NCBI RefSeq assembly: GCF_008040165.1
Contig: NZ_VRUR01000001.1
Coordinates: forward strand, 825,349 to 889,348
Reading direction: 5' to 3'
From: Flagellimonas hymeniacidonis
GTDB lineage: Bacteria; Bacteroidota; Bacteroidia; Flavobacteriales; Flavobacteriaceae
DNA: 64,000 nucleotides
Shown here: positions 32,604 to 41,733 of the stretch, one piece after another
How the letters are laid out: each line of letters begins with the position of its first letter
Position numbering within the stretch: position 1 is the stretch's first letter
Notes under the pieces: generated by a model
Databases searched by the model: none
The model's input: the letters and a program-made list of their open reading frames with translations, nothing else
What the model was told of the DNA's origin: nothing
Translations under genes and position numbers: made by a program

Positions 32604-35030
32604 ATGAAAAACGTTACTTCTTTATTCTGCTTTCTTCTAGCTGCAACTTTTATTGCCAATGCACAATGGAAAAATCGATATCCCAAGGTTGATGGTTATC
32701 GGCATCATGTCTATTTAGAAGGGTACGATTTACCCGTTTTAAATTCAGGGCCCATGGATCCAGCTCCCTCTCCCCTAAATAATAAAGTGGTGTTTTCAGC
32801 CAAAGGGTGGTTATGGCTCATGGACATAGAAACTTTGGAGGCCGTACGCATTACTTCTTCTGCCGGAATTGATTCAAGGCCCAATTGGTCCCCCAATGGA
32901 AAGCAACTCGTTTTTGTTAGGGACAATAGCGTGGATACCCAAATAGTCTTGTTAGACCTTGATTCCAAAAAAGAGACCGTTCTGGTAGACAGCAAAGCTT
33001 TGGATTTAGACCCTATTTTTTCAAAAGATGGAGAATTAGTTTATTATTCATCAGCAAAAAACGGTTCGTTTGATCTTTGGCAAATACATCTTAATTCGCT
33101 GGAGCATAAAATCATCACCCAAGACAGAAGTTTAGAACGTCTTCCCGTTCCAACGCATCAGAACAATCAGATTGTTTATCTTAAAAAATATGGCTTTTCA
33201 TACGATTCTATTGAACTGTGGGATATTGAAGAAGGCACTTCTACCCCTTTAGCCGAAGAGAATTTTACCTCGCAAACTGCCTTTTCGCTTTCACCAGATA
33301 ATCAAACCCTGGCTTATACCTGGCCCAATGGAGATGATTACGAGCTTCGTGTATTGAATATTTCCATTCCAAAAAGCAATATGCTGCTTACCAAAAGTGA
33401 GGGGCTTCCTTTGGCACCCAAATTTAGTGGTGATGGTCAATGGATCTATTTTACCGAGTATAATAAAAGTGAGGTTGCAGAACTCAAAAGAATAGCTATA
33501 AATGGAGGCCCAACACAAACACTTCAAGTAAAAAAATGGGATTGGAGAGCAACTACTGGCAAACTAAAAATTATAAGCAAGGTTGATGGAAAATTGGATG
33601 CGGTTAGAATAAATATCACTGATGCTAATCGTCATCCCATTATTCCAGATAGTGGTAGTGTTCGTTCTGATGGACAACATGGCATGGTATTTTTCTACTC
33701 TCCAGGTGAAATTGAAATTGAAGCGCCGCTAGGCTCCGTAACGATAACCTCAGTGCATGGCTTTTCCACACCAAAACACATCCAGACAGTTGAAATACAA
33801 AAAGGGGGCTCAACAACAGAAATCAATCTTGATAAGATCTGGGATGCTGCCGCTAATGGATGGTATTCAGGGGACAATCATTTTCATCTAAACTATGGCG
33901 GAACAAATCGATTAGATCCAGAGGACATTCTGCTCGATCTTAAGGCGGAAGATTTGGATATTGGTTTTCCCTTGGTTGCCAATTTGGGAAATCGGTTTCT
34001 TCAGCAGGATCTTTGGGGCTGGAAAAATGAGGGAACACCGATAATTCGAATCGGACAGGAAGTGCGTTCTCATTTTTTAGGGCATTTGGGTTTAATAGGA
34101 ATAACCGAATTGTATTGGCCATGGGTTTGGGGTCCGCTCTATGATATTTATGGAAAAGATGATAGACTTAACGCAGAACCATTGCGTTTTGCTCGCAAAA
34201 AAGAAGGGTTAGGAGGTTATGTTCACCCCGTAGCGGTAAAAGATCCTTTCAATGGCCAAAGAAATATGCCTATTGCATTAATTGCGGATGCCGTTCTCGA
34301 CGAAGTCGATGTTTTAGAATTGGGGTGTCTTTGGACAGATGAAATCGGAACCTCAGAAGTTTGGCACCAATTTCTTAATCTAGGCATTCCCATAGGGCAA
34401 TCTGCCGGTAGTGATGTAATGAACGACCTCTACAGAACCATGGCCATTGGTGCAACCAGAATGTATGTAAAGCCCGATGGCGTTTTAACGGATGAAAGCT
34501 ATATAAAAGCATTAAAAGCGGGGAAAAGTTTTATAAGTAATGGTCCTCAGATTGTTTTTGAAGTTGATGGAAAAGAAGTAGGGGATATTATAAAAACAAC
34601 AGGCAAAAAAGTCAAATGGTCGTTAAACGTGTATTCCCCTATTGCCTACGACACTGTAGAGATTTTTGTAAATGGAGAAGTTGTTTGGACCAAGAAGGGT
34701 AAGAACAGAAGTAGTGAAACCTACAAGGGGTCTATTGAAATTCCAGAAGGTGGATGGGTAACGGCAAGGGTTTCTGGAGGTAAATCAGAATGGCCCATGA
34801 TGGACAGTTATCCATTTGCCGAAAGTGCACCAATATGGTTTGGAGAAGTAGGAAGTACTTCCTCAATCGCAAAAACAGGTGCTGCCCATAAATTACTCAA
34901 AGCCTTAAATGTTTCCGAAGAAAGTATGAAACAAGGTTACGGAAAAAGTCCAATTCCCAATCTTTTGGAACATTTTGAGAAAGCAAGACAAAAACTATTG
35001 AACATTATTGAAGAAAAAGAAGGAAAATAG
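32604..35030 (+). CDS. exported beta-propeller / CehA-McbA type PHP metallohydrolase
   Basis: An 808-residue protein with a signal peptide (FLLAATFIANAQ). Residues about 40-310 are TolB/WD40-like repeats (RPNWSPNGKQLVFVRD; DPIFSKDGELVYYSS; LSPDNQTLAYTW). Residues about 415-660 are a PHP domain of the CehA/McbA kind: GDNHFHLNYGG (near residue 424), GQEVRSHFLGHLGLIGI, GYVHPV and QSAGSDV supply metal ligands. CehA and McbA hydrolyse carbaryl esters, but most relatives have unknown natural substrates. The propeller suggests a large or polymeric substrate (inference). Confidence 0.87.
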   Translation: MKNVTSLFCFLLAATFIANAQWKNRYPKVDGYRHHVYLEGYDLPVLNSGPMDPAPSPLNNKVVFSAKGWLWLMDIETLEAVRITSSAGIDSRPNWSPNGKQLVFVRDNSVDTQIVLLDLDSKKETVLVDSKALDLDPIFSKDGELVYYSSAKNGSFDLWQIHLNSLEHKIITQDRSLERLPVPTHQNNQIVYLKKYGFSYDSIELWDIEEGTSTPLAEENFTSQTAFSLSPDNQTLAYTWPNGDDYELRVLNISIPKSNMLLTKSEGLPLAPKFSGDGQWIYFTEYNKSEVAELKRIAINGGPTQTLQVKKWDWRATTGKLKIISKVDGKLDAVRINITDANRHPIIPDSGSVRSDGQHGMVFFYSPGEIEIEAPLGSVTITSVHGFSTPKHIQTVEIQKGGSTTEINLDKIWDAAANGWYSGDNHFHLNYGGTNRLDPEDILLDLKAEDLDIGFPLVANLGNRFLQQDLWGWKNEGTPIIRIGQEVRSHFLGHLGLIGITELYWPWVWGPLYDIYGKDDRLNAEPLRFARKKEGLGGYVHPVAVKDPFNGQRNMPIALIADAVLDEVDVLELGCLWTDEIGTSEVWHQFLNLGIPIGQSAGSDVMNDLYRTMAIGATRMYVKPDGVLTDESYIKALKAGKSFISNGPQIVFEVDGKEVGDIIKTTGKKVKWSLNVYSPIAYDTVEIFVNGEVVWTKKGKNRSSETYKGSIEIPEGGWVTARVSGGKSEWPMMDSYPFAESAPIWFGEVGSTSSIAKTGAAHKLLKALNVSEESMKQGYGKSPIPNLLEHFEKARQKLLNIIEEKEGK

Positions 35031-35083
35031 AAAATAATCATTAGAATGGCTTTGATTATCTTTCAAACAAACAGTTGAATACC

Positions 35084-36223
35084 ATGAAATATATCTCACT
35101 ATTTGTTTTAGTAGTAATAGGCAATGTGTTTGCCCTATCCGCGCAAGAAGAGTTGAATATATACGGCAATCTCAGCTTTGGACCTCATAGGGTCGGGTTT
35201 GAACAACTCACCCACAGCTATCAGACAAATGAAAGCATTAGGGTTCTTGACATTAGCATGTGGTATCCTGCGGAGAAAGATGGTAAGAAATTAAAGTTTT
35301 CAGATTATTTAAATTACAAAAACGAGCTTAGTGATTTAGAACTATTGGAAACCATTTCTATTGGTATATCAGGAAAAGCCAACACGTTTCCAAAAGATAG
35401 TCTGGAGTTATTGCTTCATTCCCAAATGAAGGCATCTCAAAGTGCTGAGCCAAAAAAGGACAAGTATCCATTGCTAGTATGGAGTAGTAGATATGGAACC
35501 GTGGAATACCAAAATATACTATCAGAATATTTAACAAGCCATGGCTATGTAGTTGCTTTTGTAGAAGATAAACCTAATGCACCATTTCCATGGCAAATTC
35601 AATCAACTGAGCAAAAAGAAATAGCACTAAATCGTCAAGTTGCAGATTTGACGAATACTATTTCATTTTTAAAACAAAAAAACAACATAGACAAAACCAA
35701 AATAGGCTTATTGTCCTGGAGTTATGCTGGGGAGTCTGTGGTGTTAGCTCAAATGAGCGATTCAAATATCGATGTGGTTATAGGATTAAGTTCAATCGGA
35801 TTTTCCTGGGGTGTATTTCTTGGAGCAGGCATTTCGGAAAAAGTAAGCCCAGAAAAGCTAAATGTTCCTTATCTGATACTATCTGAACGGATTGGAACAA
35901 ATGGAAAAACTAAGACGCCTCCGGACATTTTTAATGAAATGCATCCCAAATCCCGTTATGTTTCTTTTGAGGGGCTTTCCCATGGAAGTTTTAATGCCCT
36001 AGAAGGAATGATTCCCGGTATACTGAAAACAAACAAAGTTCAACCTTGGTCCAAAGGAGGTGAGATTGCACAGATTGGGTATGAAGTGATATGCAAAATA
36101 ACCCAAAACTTTTTAGATGCTATTTTCTACAAATCAAATTTGGTAGTTTTTGATGAAGACATAGAAAAATTGGAAGAAACCCTATTCCCTAATACTATTT
36201 CAGTGTCCATTCCCAAAAAATAA
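35084..36223 (+). CDS. exported alpha/beta hydrolase (dienelactone/PAF-AH-like)
   Basis: A 379-residue protein with a signal peptide (MKYISLFVLVVIGNVFALSAQ cut to LFVLVVIGNVFALSAQ). The order of motifs matches the lipoprotein at 21219: GPHRVGFEQL, LDISMWYPAEKDGK, YPLLVWSSRYGTVEYQNILS, LTSHGYVVAFVED. Here the nucleophile elbow, IGLLSWSYAGESVV, keeps a serine, and a late SFEGLSHGSFNAL could give the catalytic His. Substrate unknown, probably an ester or lactone. I chose the ATG at 35084 over a TTG three codons upstream. It follows the metallohydrolase gene by 53 bp. Confidence 0.83.
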   Translation: MKYISLFVLVVIGNVFALSAQEELNIYGNLSFGPHRVGFEQLTHSYQTNESIRVLDISMWYPAEKDGKKLKFSDYLNYKNELSDLELLETISIGISGKANTFPKDSLELLLHSQMKASQSAEPKKDKYPLLVWSSRYGTVEYQNILSEYLTSHGYVVAFVEDKPNAPFPWQIQSTEQKEIALNRQVADLTNTISFLKQKNNIDKTKIGLLSWSYAGESVVLAQMSDSNIDVVIGLSSIGFSWGVFLGAGISEKVSPEKLNVPYLILSERIGTNGKTKTPPDIFNEMHPKSRYVSFEGLSHGSFNALEGMIPGILKTNKVQPWSKGGEIAQIGYEVICKITQNFLDAIFYKSNLVVFDEDIEKLEETLFPNTISVSIPKK

Positions 36224-36271
36224 AAGGCAATATTGTAATTTGACCATATCTTTCTTAATGTTTTCATTCCG

Positions 36272-36279
36272 TACTTTTG
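36272..36279 (+). promoter_or_regulatory. -7 promoter element of the lycopene cyclase gene
   Basis: TACTTTTG, a complete TAnnTTTG, ends only 4 bp before the ATG at 36284. The transcript would be leaderless or nearly so. No -33 TTG at the usual distance. Confidence 0.5.
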
Positions 36280-36283
36280 ATTT

Positions 36284-37426
36284 ATGTCTAACTACGACTA
36301 TGTTATTATTGGAGCGGGAGCTGCAGGTCTTTTGCTAGCCGATGCTCTTATCAATGATTCCTTTTTTACATCAAGATCCATTCTTATCATAGATAAGGAT
36401 GATAAAAAGAAAAATGATCGTACATGGTGCTTTTGGGAAAAAGAACAAGGTAAATTTGATGCCATACTACACAAAAGTTGGCCTAGCATCTTTTTTGCAG
36501 GGAAAGACTTGAGGCTATCTTCTACAATTGCTCCTTATAGCTACAAAATGCTAAGAGGAATTGATTTCTACCAACATTATACAAACAAAATCAAGAGCTA
36601 TAGAAATATTACATGGCTACAAGATGATGTAACTAAGATCCAAGAAAAAGAAACTTCAGTTGTTGTCTCAACTCAAACAGAACAATTTTCCGGGCAAATT
36701 GTGTTTAATAGCATTTTTGATTATGGCCCCCTCAAGAATCAAAAACAATATCCAGTGCTCCAGCAACATTTCCTAGGATGGTTCGTAAAAACTGAAAAGG
36801 CAGTTTTTAATAAAGATGAGGCCACTTTTATGGATTTTTCTATCCCCCAAAAAGGAAATACACGTTTTATGTATGTACTCCCTTTTTCTGATACCGAAGC
36901 ACTTGTGGAATACACTTTATTCTCGGAGACCCTATTAAAAAAAGAAGAATATGAGCAGGCTATCGTGGACTATCTACAAAACGATTTAGGCATTGCTAAT
37001 TATGAAATCCTTGAAAAAGAAGTAGGCAATATTCCGATGACCTCGTATAAATTCCACAAGCATAATTCAAATAGGGTAATGAACATTGGAATAGCAGGTG
37101 GATGGGCCAAAGCGAGCACTGGTTTCACGTTCTATAGTACACACAAACAAGTAAACACTTTGGTTGGATTCCTTAAAAAGGAAAAGCCGCTGTCCCTTTT
37201 CTACAAAAGAAATAAATTCTGGTTTTATGATGTATTGCTATTGGACATCCTATCTAAAAAAAACCATTTAGGGCAATCCATTTTTGAATCATTATTCAAA
37301 AACCGAAAGCCGCAATTGATTCTTAAATTTTTGGATGAGGACACCTCTTTCTGGGAAGACCTACAAATTATAAGTGCTTGTCCCAAATGGCCTTTTTTAA
37401 AAGCGCTATGGAATAGGATTTTCTAA
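36284..37426 (+). CDS. crtY: lycopene beta-cyclase
   Basis: A 380-residue flavoprotein of the CrtY/lycopene cyclase family. The dinucleotide fold is YVIIGAGAAGLLLADAL at the N-terminus; DKDDKKKNDRTWCFWEKEQG is the typical second motif (DRTWCFW), followed by FMYVLPFSDTEALVEYTLF and GIAGGWAKASTGFTFYS. It closes the rings of lycopene to make beta-carotene, a step toward flavobacterial zeaxanthin or related pigments. It converges with the polyprenyl synthase gene and overlaps it by 4 bp. No other carotenoid gene is in the window. Confidence 0.94.
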   Translation: MSNYDYVIIGAGAAGLLLADALINDSFFTSRSILIIDKDDKKKNDRTWCFWEKEQGKFDAILHKSWPSIFFAGKDLRLSSTIAPYSYKMLRGIDFYQHYTNKIKSYRNITWLQDDVTKIQEKETSVVVSTQTEQFSGQIVFNSIFDYGPLKNQKQYPVLQQHFLGWFVKTEKAVFNKDEATFMDFSIPQKGNTRFMYVLPFSDTEALVEYTLFSETLLKKEEYEQAIVDYLQNDLGIANYEILEKEVGNIPMTSYKFHKHNSNRVMNIGIAGGWAKASTGFTFYSTHKQVNTLVGFLKKEKPLSLFYKRNKFWFYDVLLLDILSKKNHLGQSIFESLFKNRKPQLILKFLDEDTSFWEDLQIISACPKWPFLKALWNRIF

Positions 37427-38406
37427 ACAGTCCGTTTCATTAAGTTTTCACCAAACTCCTTTAGAATATGTTTATTTTTTTCAGGAATATTGATGTCACA
37501 TAGGGCATTGAACGCTTTTTGCGTGTATTGGTTAATTTCCTTTTTAGCTTCTTCTACCGCTCCACTCTCTATAAAAATCGATTTCACCGTTTCTACTTTT
37601 GTTTTGGAATCCCCAGGTTTTAAGGAGTATAGATGCAAAAGGCCTTCTCGTTGTTCTTTTTCGGCGTATTCCAAGGATTTTAGAAAAAGAAATGTTTTTT
37701 TGTTTTCAATGATATCCCCACCTACCTGTTTCCCGAAAGTTTCTGGGTCTCCAAAAGCATCTAGATAATCATCCTGCAATTGAAAAGCTATTCCCAGATT
37801 TTTTCCAAATTCATAAATAGCACTGGTCTCTTCTTCTGGAGCATCGGCGATAATTGCACCCATTTTCATAGCCGCTGCCACCAAAACCGCTGTCTTGTAC
37901 TCAATCATTTTTAAATACTCCGGGATGGTAACATCGTCCCTCGACTCAAAATCCACATCGTACTGCTGACCTTCGCACACTTCAATTGCTGTTTTGCTAA
38001 AAAGTGAAGTAAGTTTCTTAAAAACTTCTGGGGAATAGCTTTCGAAAAACTGATACGAATTGATCAACATGGCATCCCCTGATAAAATGCCTGTGTTAAC
38101 ATCCCATTTCTCGTGTACGGTCTCTTTACCCCTTCGCAAGGGAGCGTCATCCATTATATCATCATGCACCAGCGAAAAATTATGGAAAACCTCTATGGCC
38201 ATGGCAGCATCCTGTGCATCTTTAAAGTTTCCTCCAAACAAATCAGCGGTCATAAGTGTGAGAATGGGTCTTAATCTTTTGCCTCCTAGCCCTAGAATGT
38301 AATTTATAGGTTCATAAAGATTCTTTGGTTCTTTTGCTTTGATTTTGCTCTCTAAATGAGAAATAAATGCAGCCCCATACTGCTCAATGGTATTCGAATT
38401 CGTCAT
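37423..38406 (-). CDS. polyprenyl diphosphate synthase (trans-isoprenyl)
   Basis: A 327-residue enzyme with both Asp-rich motifs: LVHDDIMDDAPLRRG (DDxxD, near residue 83) and LQDDYLDAFGD (near residue 217), plus GKRLRP and the KT of EYKTAVLVAAAM. It elongates allylic diphosphates with isopentenyl diphosphate. The residues before the first motif (IEVFHNFSLV) suggest a short-chain product (C15-C20), which would suit supply to carotenoids, but the product length is not certain. A -7 element (TATTTTTG on the minus strand, 38418-38411) lies 4 bp before the ATG. Confidence 0.93.
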   Translation of the reverse strand: MTNSNTIEQYGAAFISHLESKIKAKEPKNLYEPINYILGLGGKRLRPILTLMTADLFGGNFKDAQDAAMAIEVFHNFSLVHDDIMDDAPLRRGKETVHEKWDVNTGILSGDAMLINSYQFFESYSPEVFKKLTSLFSKTAIEVCEGQQYDVDFESRDDVTIPEYLKMIEYKTAVLVAAAMKMGAIIADAPEEETSAIYEFGKNLGIAFQLQDDYLDAFGDPETFGKQVGGDIIENKKTFLFLKSLEYAEKEQREGLLHLYSLKPGDSKTKVETVKSIFIESGAVEEAKKEINQYTQKAFNALCDINIPEKNKHILKEFGENLMKRTV

Positions 38407-38410
38407 AAAT

Positions 38411-38418
38411 CAAAAATA
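38411..38418 (-). promoter_or_regulatory. -7 promoter element of the polyprenyl synthase gene
   Basis: The minus strand reads TATTTTTG, a complete TAnnTTTG, 4 bp from the ATG at 38406, so again a leaderless message is expected. Confidence 0.45.
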
Positions 38419-38581
38419 CTGTCTAGAATTTAAATTGTTCAGTAATTCTTAAAGAGTTTCCCTCCTCTTATTAGGTTTAAAAAGCAAGATTAGCAAGATT
38501 CCGAAAAAGTTTATGTAAAAAACGCAATAGATTTGAAAAGCTTCGTCTTTATAGTTGAAGACAGCAAACAGCCTTTTTTGA

Positions 38582-39130
38582 ATGGTTTCCGATAAAGAGA
38601 ATTATAAAAACCTTACTACTTTTTTTAATGATGAGTATCATTCTCTAAAGGTATATGTGCGCTCAAGAGTCGATGACACAACTGAACGGGACGCGGAAGA
38701 TATCATTCAAGATGTGGCCTTGCGCATATTTTCAAGGTCGGATGATTCTTCTCCAATAAACAATGTTGCAGGCTTTGTATACAACTCCATCAAGAACAGG
38801 ATTATTGATGTGATGAGAACCAAAAAAGAAAAGGTACACGAGTCTGAAGATATTGATAAGCAATGGGCCGATTTTGCAGAGCTCTTTTATGGCACCGCGG
38901 ACAATTCATACCCAGAGGATGCAATGCAAACACTCAAAAAGGCCATAACACAACTAAAACCTTCTTACCAAGATATCATTATAGCTATTGATTTTGAAGG
39001 TTATACATATAGAGAGATTGCAGAACAAACGGGTATCTCACTTGGAACTTTAATGTCTAGAAGGCATCGGGCTTTGTCCCTTTTATCAAAAAATTTAGAA
39101 ATCGAAAAAATAAGAAAAATCAAAAATTAA
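38582..39130 (+). CDS. sigma-70 family (ECF-like) RNA polymerase sigma factor
   Basis: A 182-residue sigma factor with region 2 (residues about 15-80, RDAEDIIQDVALRIFSR) and region 4 (about 118-170, YQDIIIAIDFEGYTYREIAE; GISLGTLMSRRHRALSLL). The ATG start is well supported. It is followed 5 bp later by a small membrane protein gene that may be its regulator. There is no zinc-finger anti-sigma gene next to it. Confidence 0.9.
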   Translation: MVSDKENYKNLTTFFNDEYHSLKVYVRSRVDDTTERDAEDIIQDVALRIFSRSDDSSPINNVAGFVYNSIKNRIIDVMRTKKEKVHESEDIDKQWADFAELFYGTADNSYPEDAMQTLKKAITQLKPSYQDIIIAIDFEGYTYREIAEQTGISLGTLMSRRHRALSLLSKNLEIEKIRKIKN

Positions 39131-39135
39131 AAAAT

Positions 39136-39549
39136 ATGGAACATACGGATAGATACGAAAGAAAAATGGAGCGCTATGTGACCAAGGCGTTCAAAGTCAT
39201 ATTCATGATTATTTTCGGAATTATCATGATCTTCTTAATGGGCTTTGTGTTCATGTGGTTATGGAATTGGTTAATGCCAGACATTTTTGGCTTAACAACG
39301 CTTACCTACTGGCAATCTTTTGGCCTTTTGGCCTTGGCCAAAATAATTTTTGGGTTCGGTAGTCATTCCTCAAAAGGAGGTGGTCATAAAAAATCGAGAA
39401 AACACGATAGGCTAAAAAATTATTGTAAAAACAAAAATGGTAATTCTGACTGGCGACACTATGATCAATTTTGGAAAGAAGAAGGAGAAGAAGCTTTCAA
39501 TGCCTATATAAGGAGAATTAAAAAAGATGATGAAGATGGAGGAGCATAA
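39136..39549 (+). CDS. small two-helix membrane protein next to a sigma factor gene
   Basis: A 137-residue protein. Two hydrophobic helices (FKVIFMIIFGIIMIFLMGFV; TYWQSFGLLALAKIIFGFG) lie between a short charged N-terminus and a very basic C-terminal segment (SSKGGGHKKSRKHDRLKNYC), then an acidic tail (KEEGEEAFNAYIRRIKKDDE). It begins 5 bp after the sigma gene. Similar sigma-linked membrane proteins occur in other Flavobacteriia; a function as a non-classical anti-sigma factor is inference from position only. It has no zinc-finger motif. Confidence 0.68.
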   Translation: MEHTDRYERKMERYVTKAFKVIFMIIFGIIMIFLMGFVFMWLWNWLMPDIFGLTTLTYWQSFGLLALAKIIFGFGSHSSKGGGHKKSRKHDRLKNYCKNKNGNSDWRHYDQFWKEEGEEAFNAYIRRIKKDDEDGGA

Positions 39550-39722
39550 GAAAAACACACCAATGCAGCGAAGAAAGGAATATCGGTACAGGGCTTTTTT
39601 TTGGAGCTCAAATTCCAAATCAACAGTTCAGTCCAATAAAAGCAACTTCTTTCGTCTATTTATAGGTAATTGATCTTTTATTTCCAAAGATTTAAGCATT
39701 CGTTAAAAAAATGTAAAACTTT

Positions 39723-39750
39723 GGAAACTTTTTATGTTTTTAAAGTTTCC
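39723..39750 (+). promoter_or_regulatory. TetR operator candidate
   Basis: GGAAACTTT (39723-39731) and AAAGTTTCC (39742-39750) form a perfect 9-bp inverted repeat with a 10-bp spacer, 22 bp before the TetR ATG. The size (28 bp) and symmetry are right for a TetR-family dimer pair, and the site precedes the regulator and its efflux operon. Confidence 0.72.
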
Positions 39751-39772
39751 ATGTATATTTTTGCTGCCGATT

Positions 39773-40378
39773 ATGCGAGAAAAGATTTTACATAAGGCAA
39801 CGGAGTTATTCTTAAATCTAGGATTTAAGAGTGTAACAATGGACGATTTGGCCAATGAAATGGGGATTTCAAAAAAAACCATTTACTCCCATTTTGAGAA
39901 TAAAACCAAGTTGGTAGAAGAAAGTACATTGGATTTGTTTTGGTTTATCTCCAACGGTATCGATGAAATTATAGCCCTAAAGAAAAATCCAATCAAAGAA
40001 CTTTATGAAATAAAGAAGTTTGCAATGCTTCACCTAAAGGATGAAAAGTCATCACCCCAATACCAGCTGCAGAAATATTATCCCAAAATACATGAAACCT
40101 TAAAACAGAAACAATACGAAGTAATGCAGGAATGTGTTTTTGATAATGTAGAAAGAGGCGTGGATATGGGAATTTACCGAGATAATCTTAATGTGAATTT
40201 TGTAGGACGGATTTATTTTTCAGGTGTAATGAGCATAAAAGACAATGACCTTTTTCCCAAACACATTTTCTCCACTCCACAATTAATGGACTACTATTTA
40301 GAATATCACCTGAGGGGCATTGTGACTCCAAAGGGACGAAAAATATTAAACTCAATCATCAATTCAAACCAAGAATAA
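39773..40378 (+). CDS. TetR/AcrR family transcriptional regulator
   Basis: A 201-residue protein with an N-terminal TetR helix-turn-helix: ILHKATELFLNLGFKSVTMD, then LANEMGISKKTIYSHFENKT. The C-terminal 140 residues are helical and would bind a ligand. I begin it at the ATG at 39773; a start at 39734 would place thirteen extra residues over the operator. Its stop codon touches the ATG of the TolC gene, so it is the first gene of the efflux operon and probably its repressor. Confidence 0.92.
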   Translation: MREKILHKATELFLNLGFKSVTMDDLANEMGISKKTIYSHFENKTKLVEESTLDLFWFISNGIDEIIALKKNPIKELYEIKKFAMLHLKDEKSSPQYQLQKYYPKIHETLKQKQYEVMQECVFDNVERGVDMGIYRDNLNVNFVGRIYFSGVMSIKDNDLFPKHIFSTPQLMDYYLEYHLRGIVTPKGRKILNSIINSNQE

Positions 40379-41710
40379 ATGCGAACAACCTTAATTAGTT
40401 TACTGTTAATAATACCATTGTTTTCCCAAGCACAGGAAGACAAAAGTAGCTTTAGCCTGGATGAAGCAATAGCCTTTGCATTGCAGCACAACTATTCTGT
40501 TATTAATGCAGATAGGGATATTGTGGACGCACAAAAGCAAAAATGGGAAACCATCGCCGGCGGGCTTCCACAAATCGACGGAGCTATAAGCTACCAAAAT
40601 CAGCTTAAACAGCCAGTGTCCCAAATCCCAGCCGAGTTTTTTGGCGGTGAGCCAGGAACTTTTCAAGAGGTAGTTTTTGGACAGCCCCAATCTGCAACCG
40701 CAACTGCAACACTAAAGCAACAAATTTTTGATGGATCGTATATAGTTGGTGTTCAAGCCACAAAAGCTTTCTTAAGCTATAGCCAGAACAACAAAGAAAA
40801 AACAGATTTAGATGTTAGAAAAGCGGTTGTAGAGGCCTATGGAAATGTATTGTTGGCGCAAGAAAGCGTGCTGATTTCAGAAAACAACAAAGCCACATTG
40901 GAGAAGAACCTATATGAAACCAAGCGAATTTATGAAAATGGACTTGGGGATGAGGAAAGCGTAGATCAACTGCAAATAACCCTATCATCCATAGAAAGTC
41001 AACTTAAAAATGCGAGGCGATTGGAGAAAATAACACTTCAAATGCTCAACTTGATGATGGGTTTACCTATTACATCCCCCACAGAACTTACGGAGAATCT
41101 TGATGATTTAGCTCAAAAGCAAATTGATTTGGGCTTATTGGATTCTGAATTCAATATAGAGAACAACGTAGACTATAAGTTGGCACTCAACTTAAATGAA
41201 CAACGTTATTATGAGCATAAGTTAGAAAAAAGTAGGGCCCTTCCTTCTTTAAATGCTTTTGTTAATTATGGAGGCAATTCTTTTAGTGATAGCTTTAATT
41301 TTTTAAGTAGTGGTCAAAAATGGTTTGGCCAATCTATTTTAGGGTTTGACCTTAGTATCCCTATTTTCAGCTCTTTAAAAAGAAGTGCGAGTACACAACG
41401 TGCCAAAATAGCTTTGGAAAAAGCAAAAACACAATTCACTGAAGCTCAAGAACAAATCAGACTTCAGTTGGAAAGTGCTAAGAGTGATTACATTCTTTCA
41501 ATTGAGGAATACGATACCTCAAAACAGAATTTAAAACTTGCAGAGCGTATCGAAAATAAAAATCAAATTAAATATTCTGAAGGATTGGCAACCAGTTTTG
41601 AACTTAGGCAAGCACAAACACAGCTATATTCCACCCAACAAGAATATTTACAATCTATGGTTGATGTGATCAACCGAAAAACCGAATTGGAAATCATATT
41701 AAATCAATAG
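40379..41710 (+). CDS. TolC family outer-membrane efflux protein
   Basis: A 443-residue protein with a signal peptide (TLISLLLIIPLFSQAQ) and two repeated helical-hairpin/strand halves: FSLDEAIAFALQHNYSVINA begins the first, and YKLALNLNEQRYYEHKLEKS starts the second. It forms the outer-membrane channel of the RND pump encoded next. The ATG directly follows the tetR stop; the adaptor gene begins 23 bp later. Confidence 0.94.
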   Translation: MRTTLISLLLIIPLFSQAQEDKSSFSLDEAIAFALQHNYSVINADRDIVDAQKQKWETIAGGLPQIDGAISYQNQLKQPVSQIPAEFFGGEPGTFQEVVFGQPQSATATATLKQQIFDGSYIVGVQATKAFLSYSQNNKEKTDLDVRKAVVEAYGNVLLAQESVLISENNKATLEKNLYETKRIYENGLGDEESVDQLQITLSSIESQLKNARRLEKITLQMLNLMMGLPITSPTELTENLDDLAQKQIDLGLLDSEFNIENNVDYKLALNLNEQRYYEHKLEKSRALPSLNAFVNYGGNSFSDSFNFLSSGQKWFGQSILGFDLSIPIFSSLKRSASTQRAKIALEKAKTQFTEAQEQIRLQLESAKSDYILSIEEYDTSKQNLKLAERIENKNQIKYSEGLATSFELRQAQTQLYSTQQEYLQSMVDVINRKTELEIILNQ

Positions 41711-41733
41711 TCAAAAAAGAAAACCATATCAAC

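Noticed and set aside
38483-38500. Tandem AGCAAGATT AGCAAGATT in the gap before the sigma gene
   Set aside because: A two-copy 9-mer with no symmetry or relation to a promoter; too little to call a site.
39563-39673. Possible 36-residue basic ORF (begins MQRRKEYRYRAFFW)
   Set aside because: No promoter, no coupling and no similarity that I can recognise. The stretch is likely just spacer before the TetR operator.
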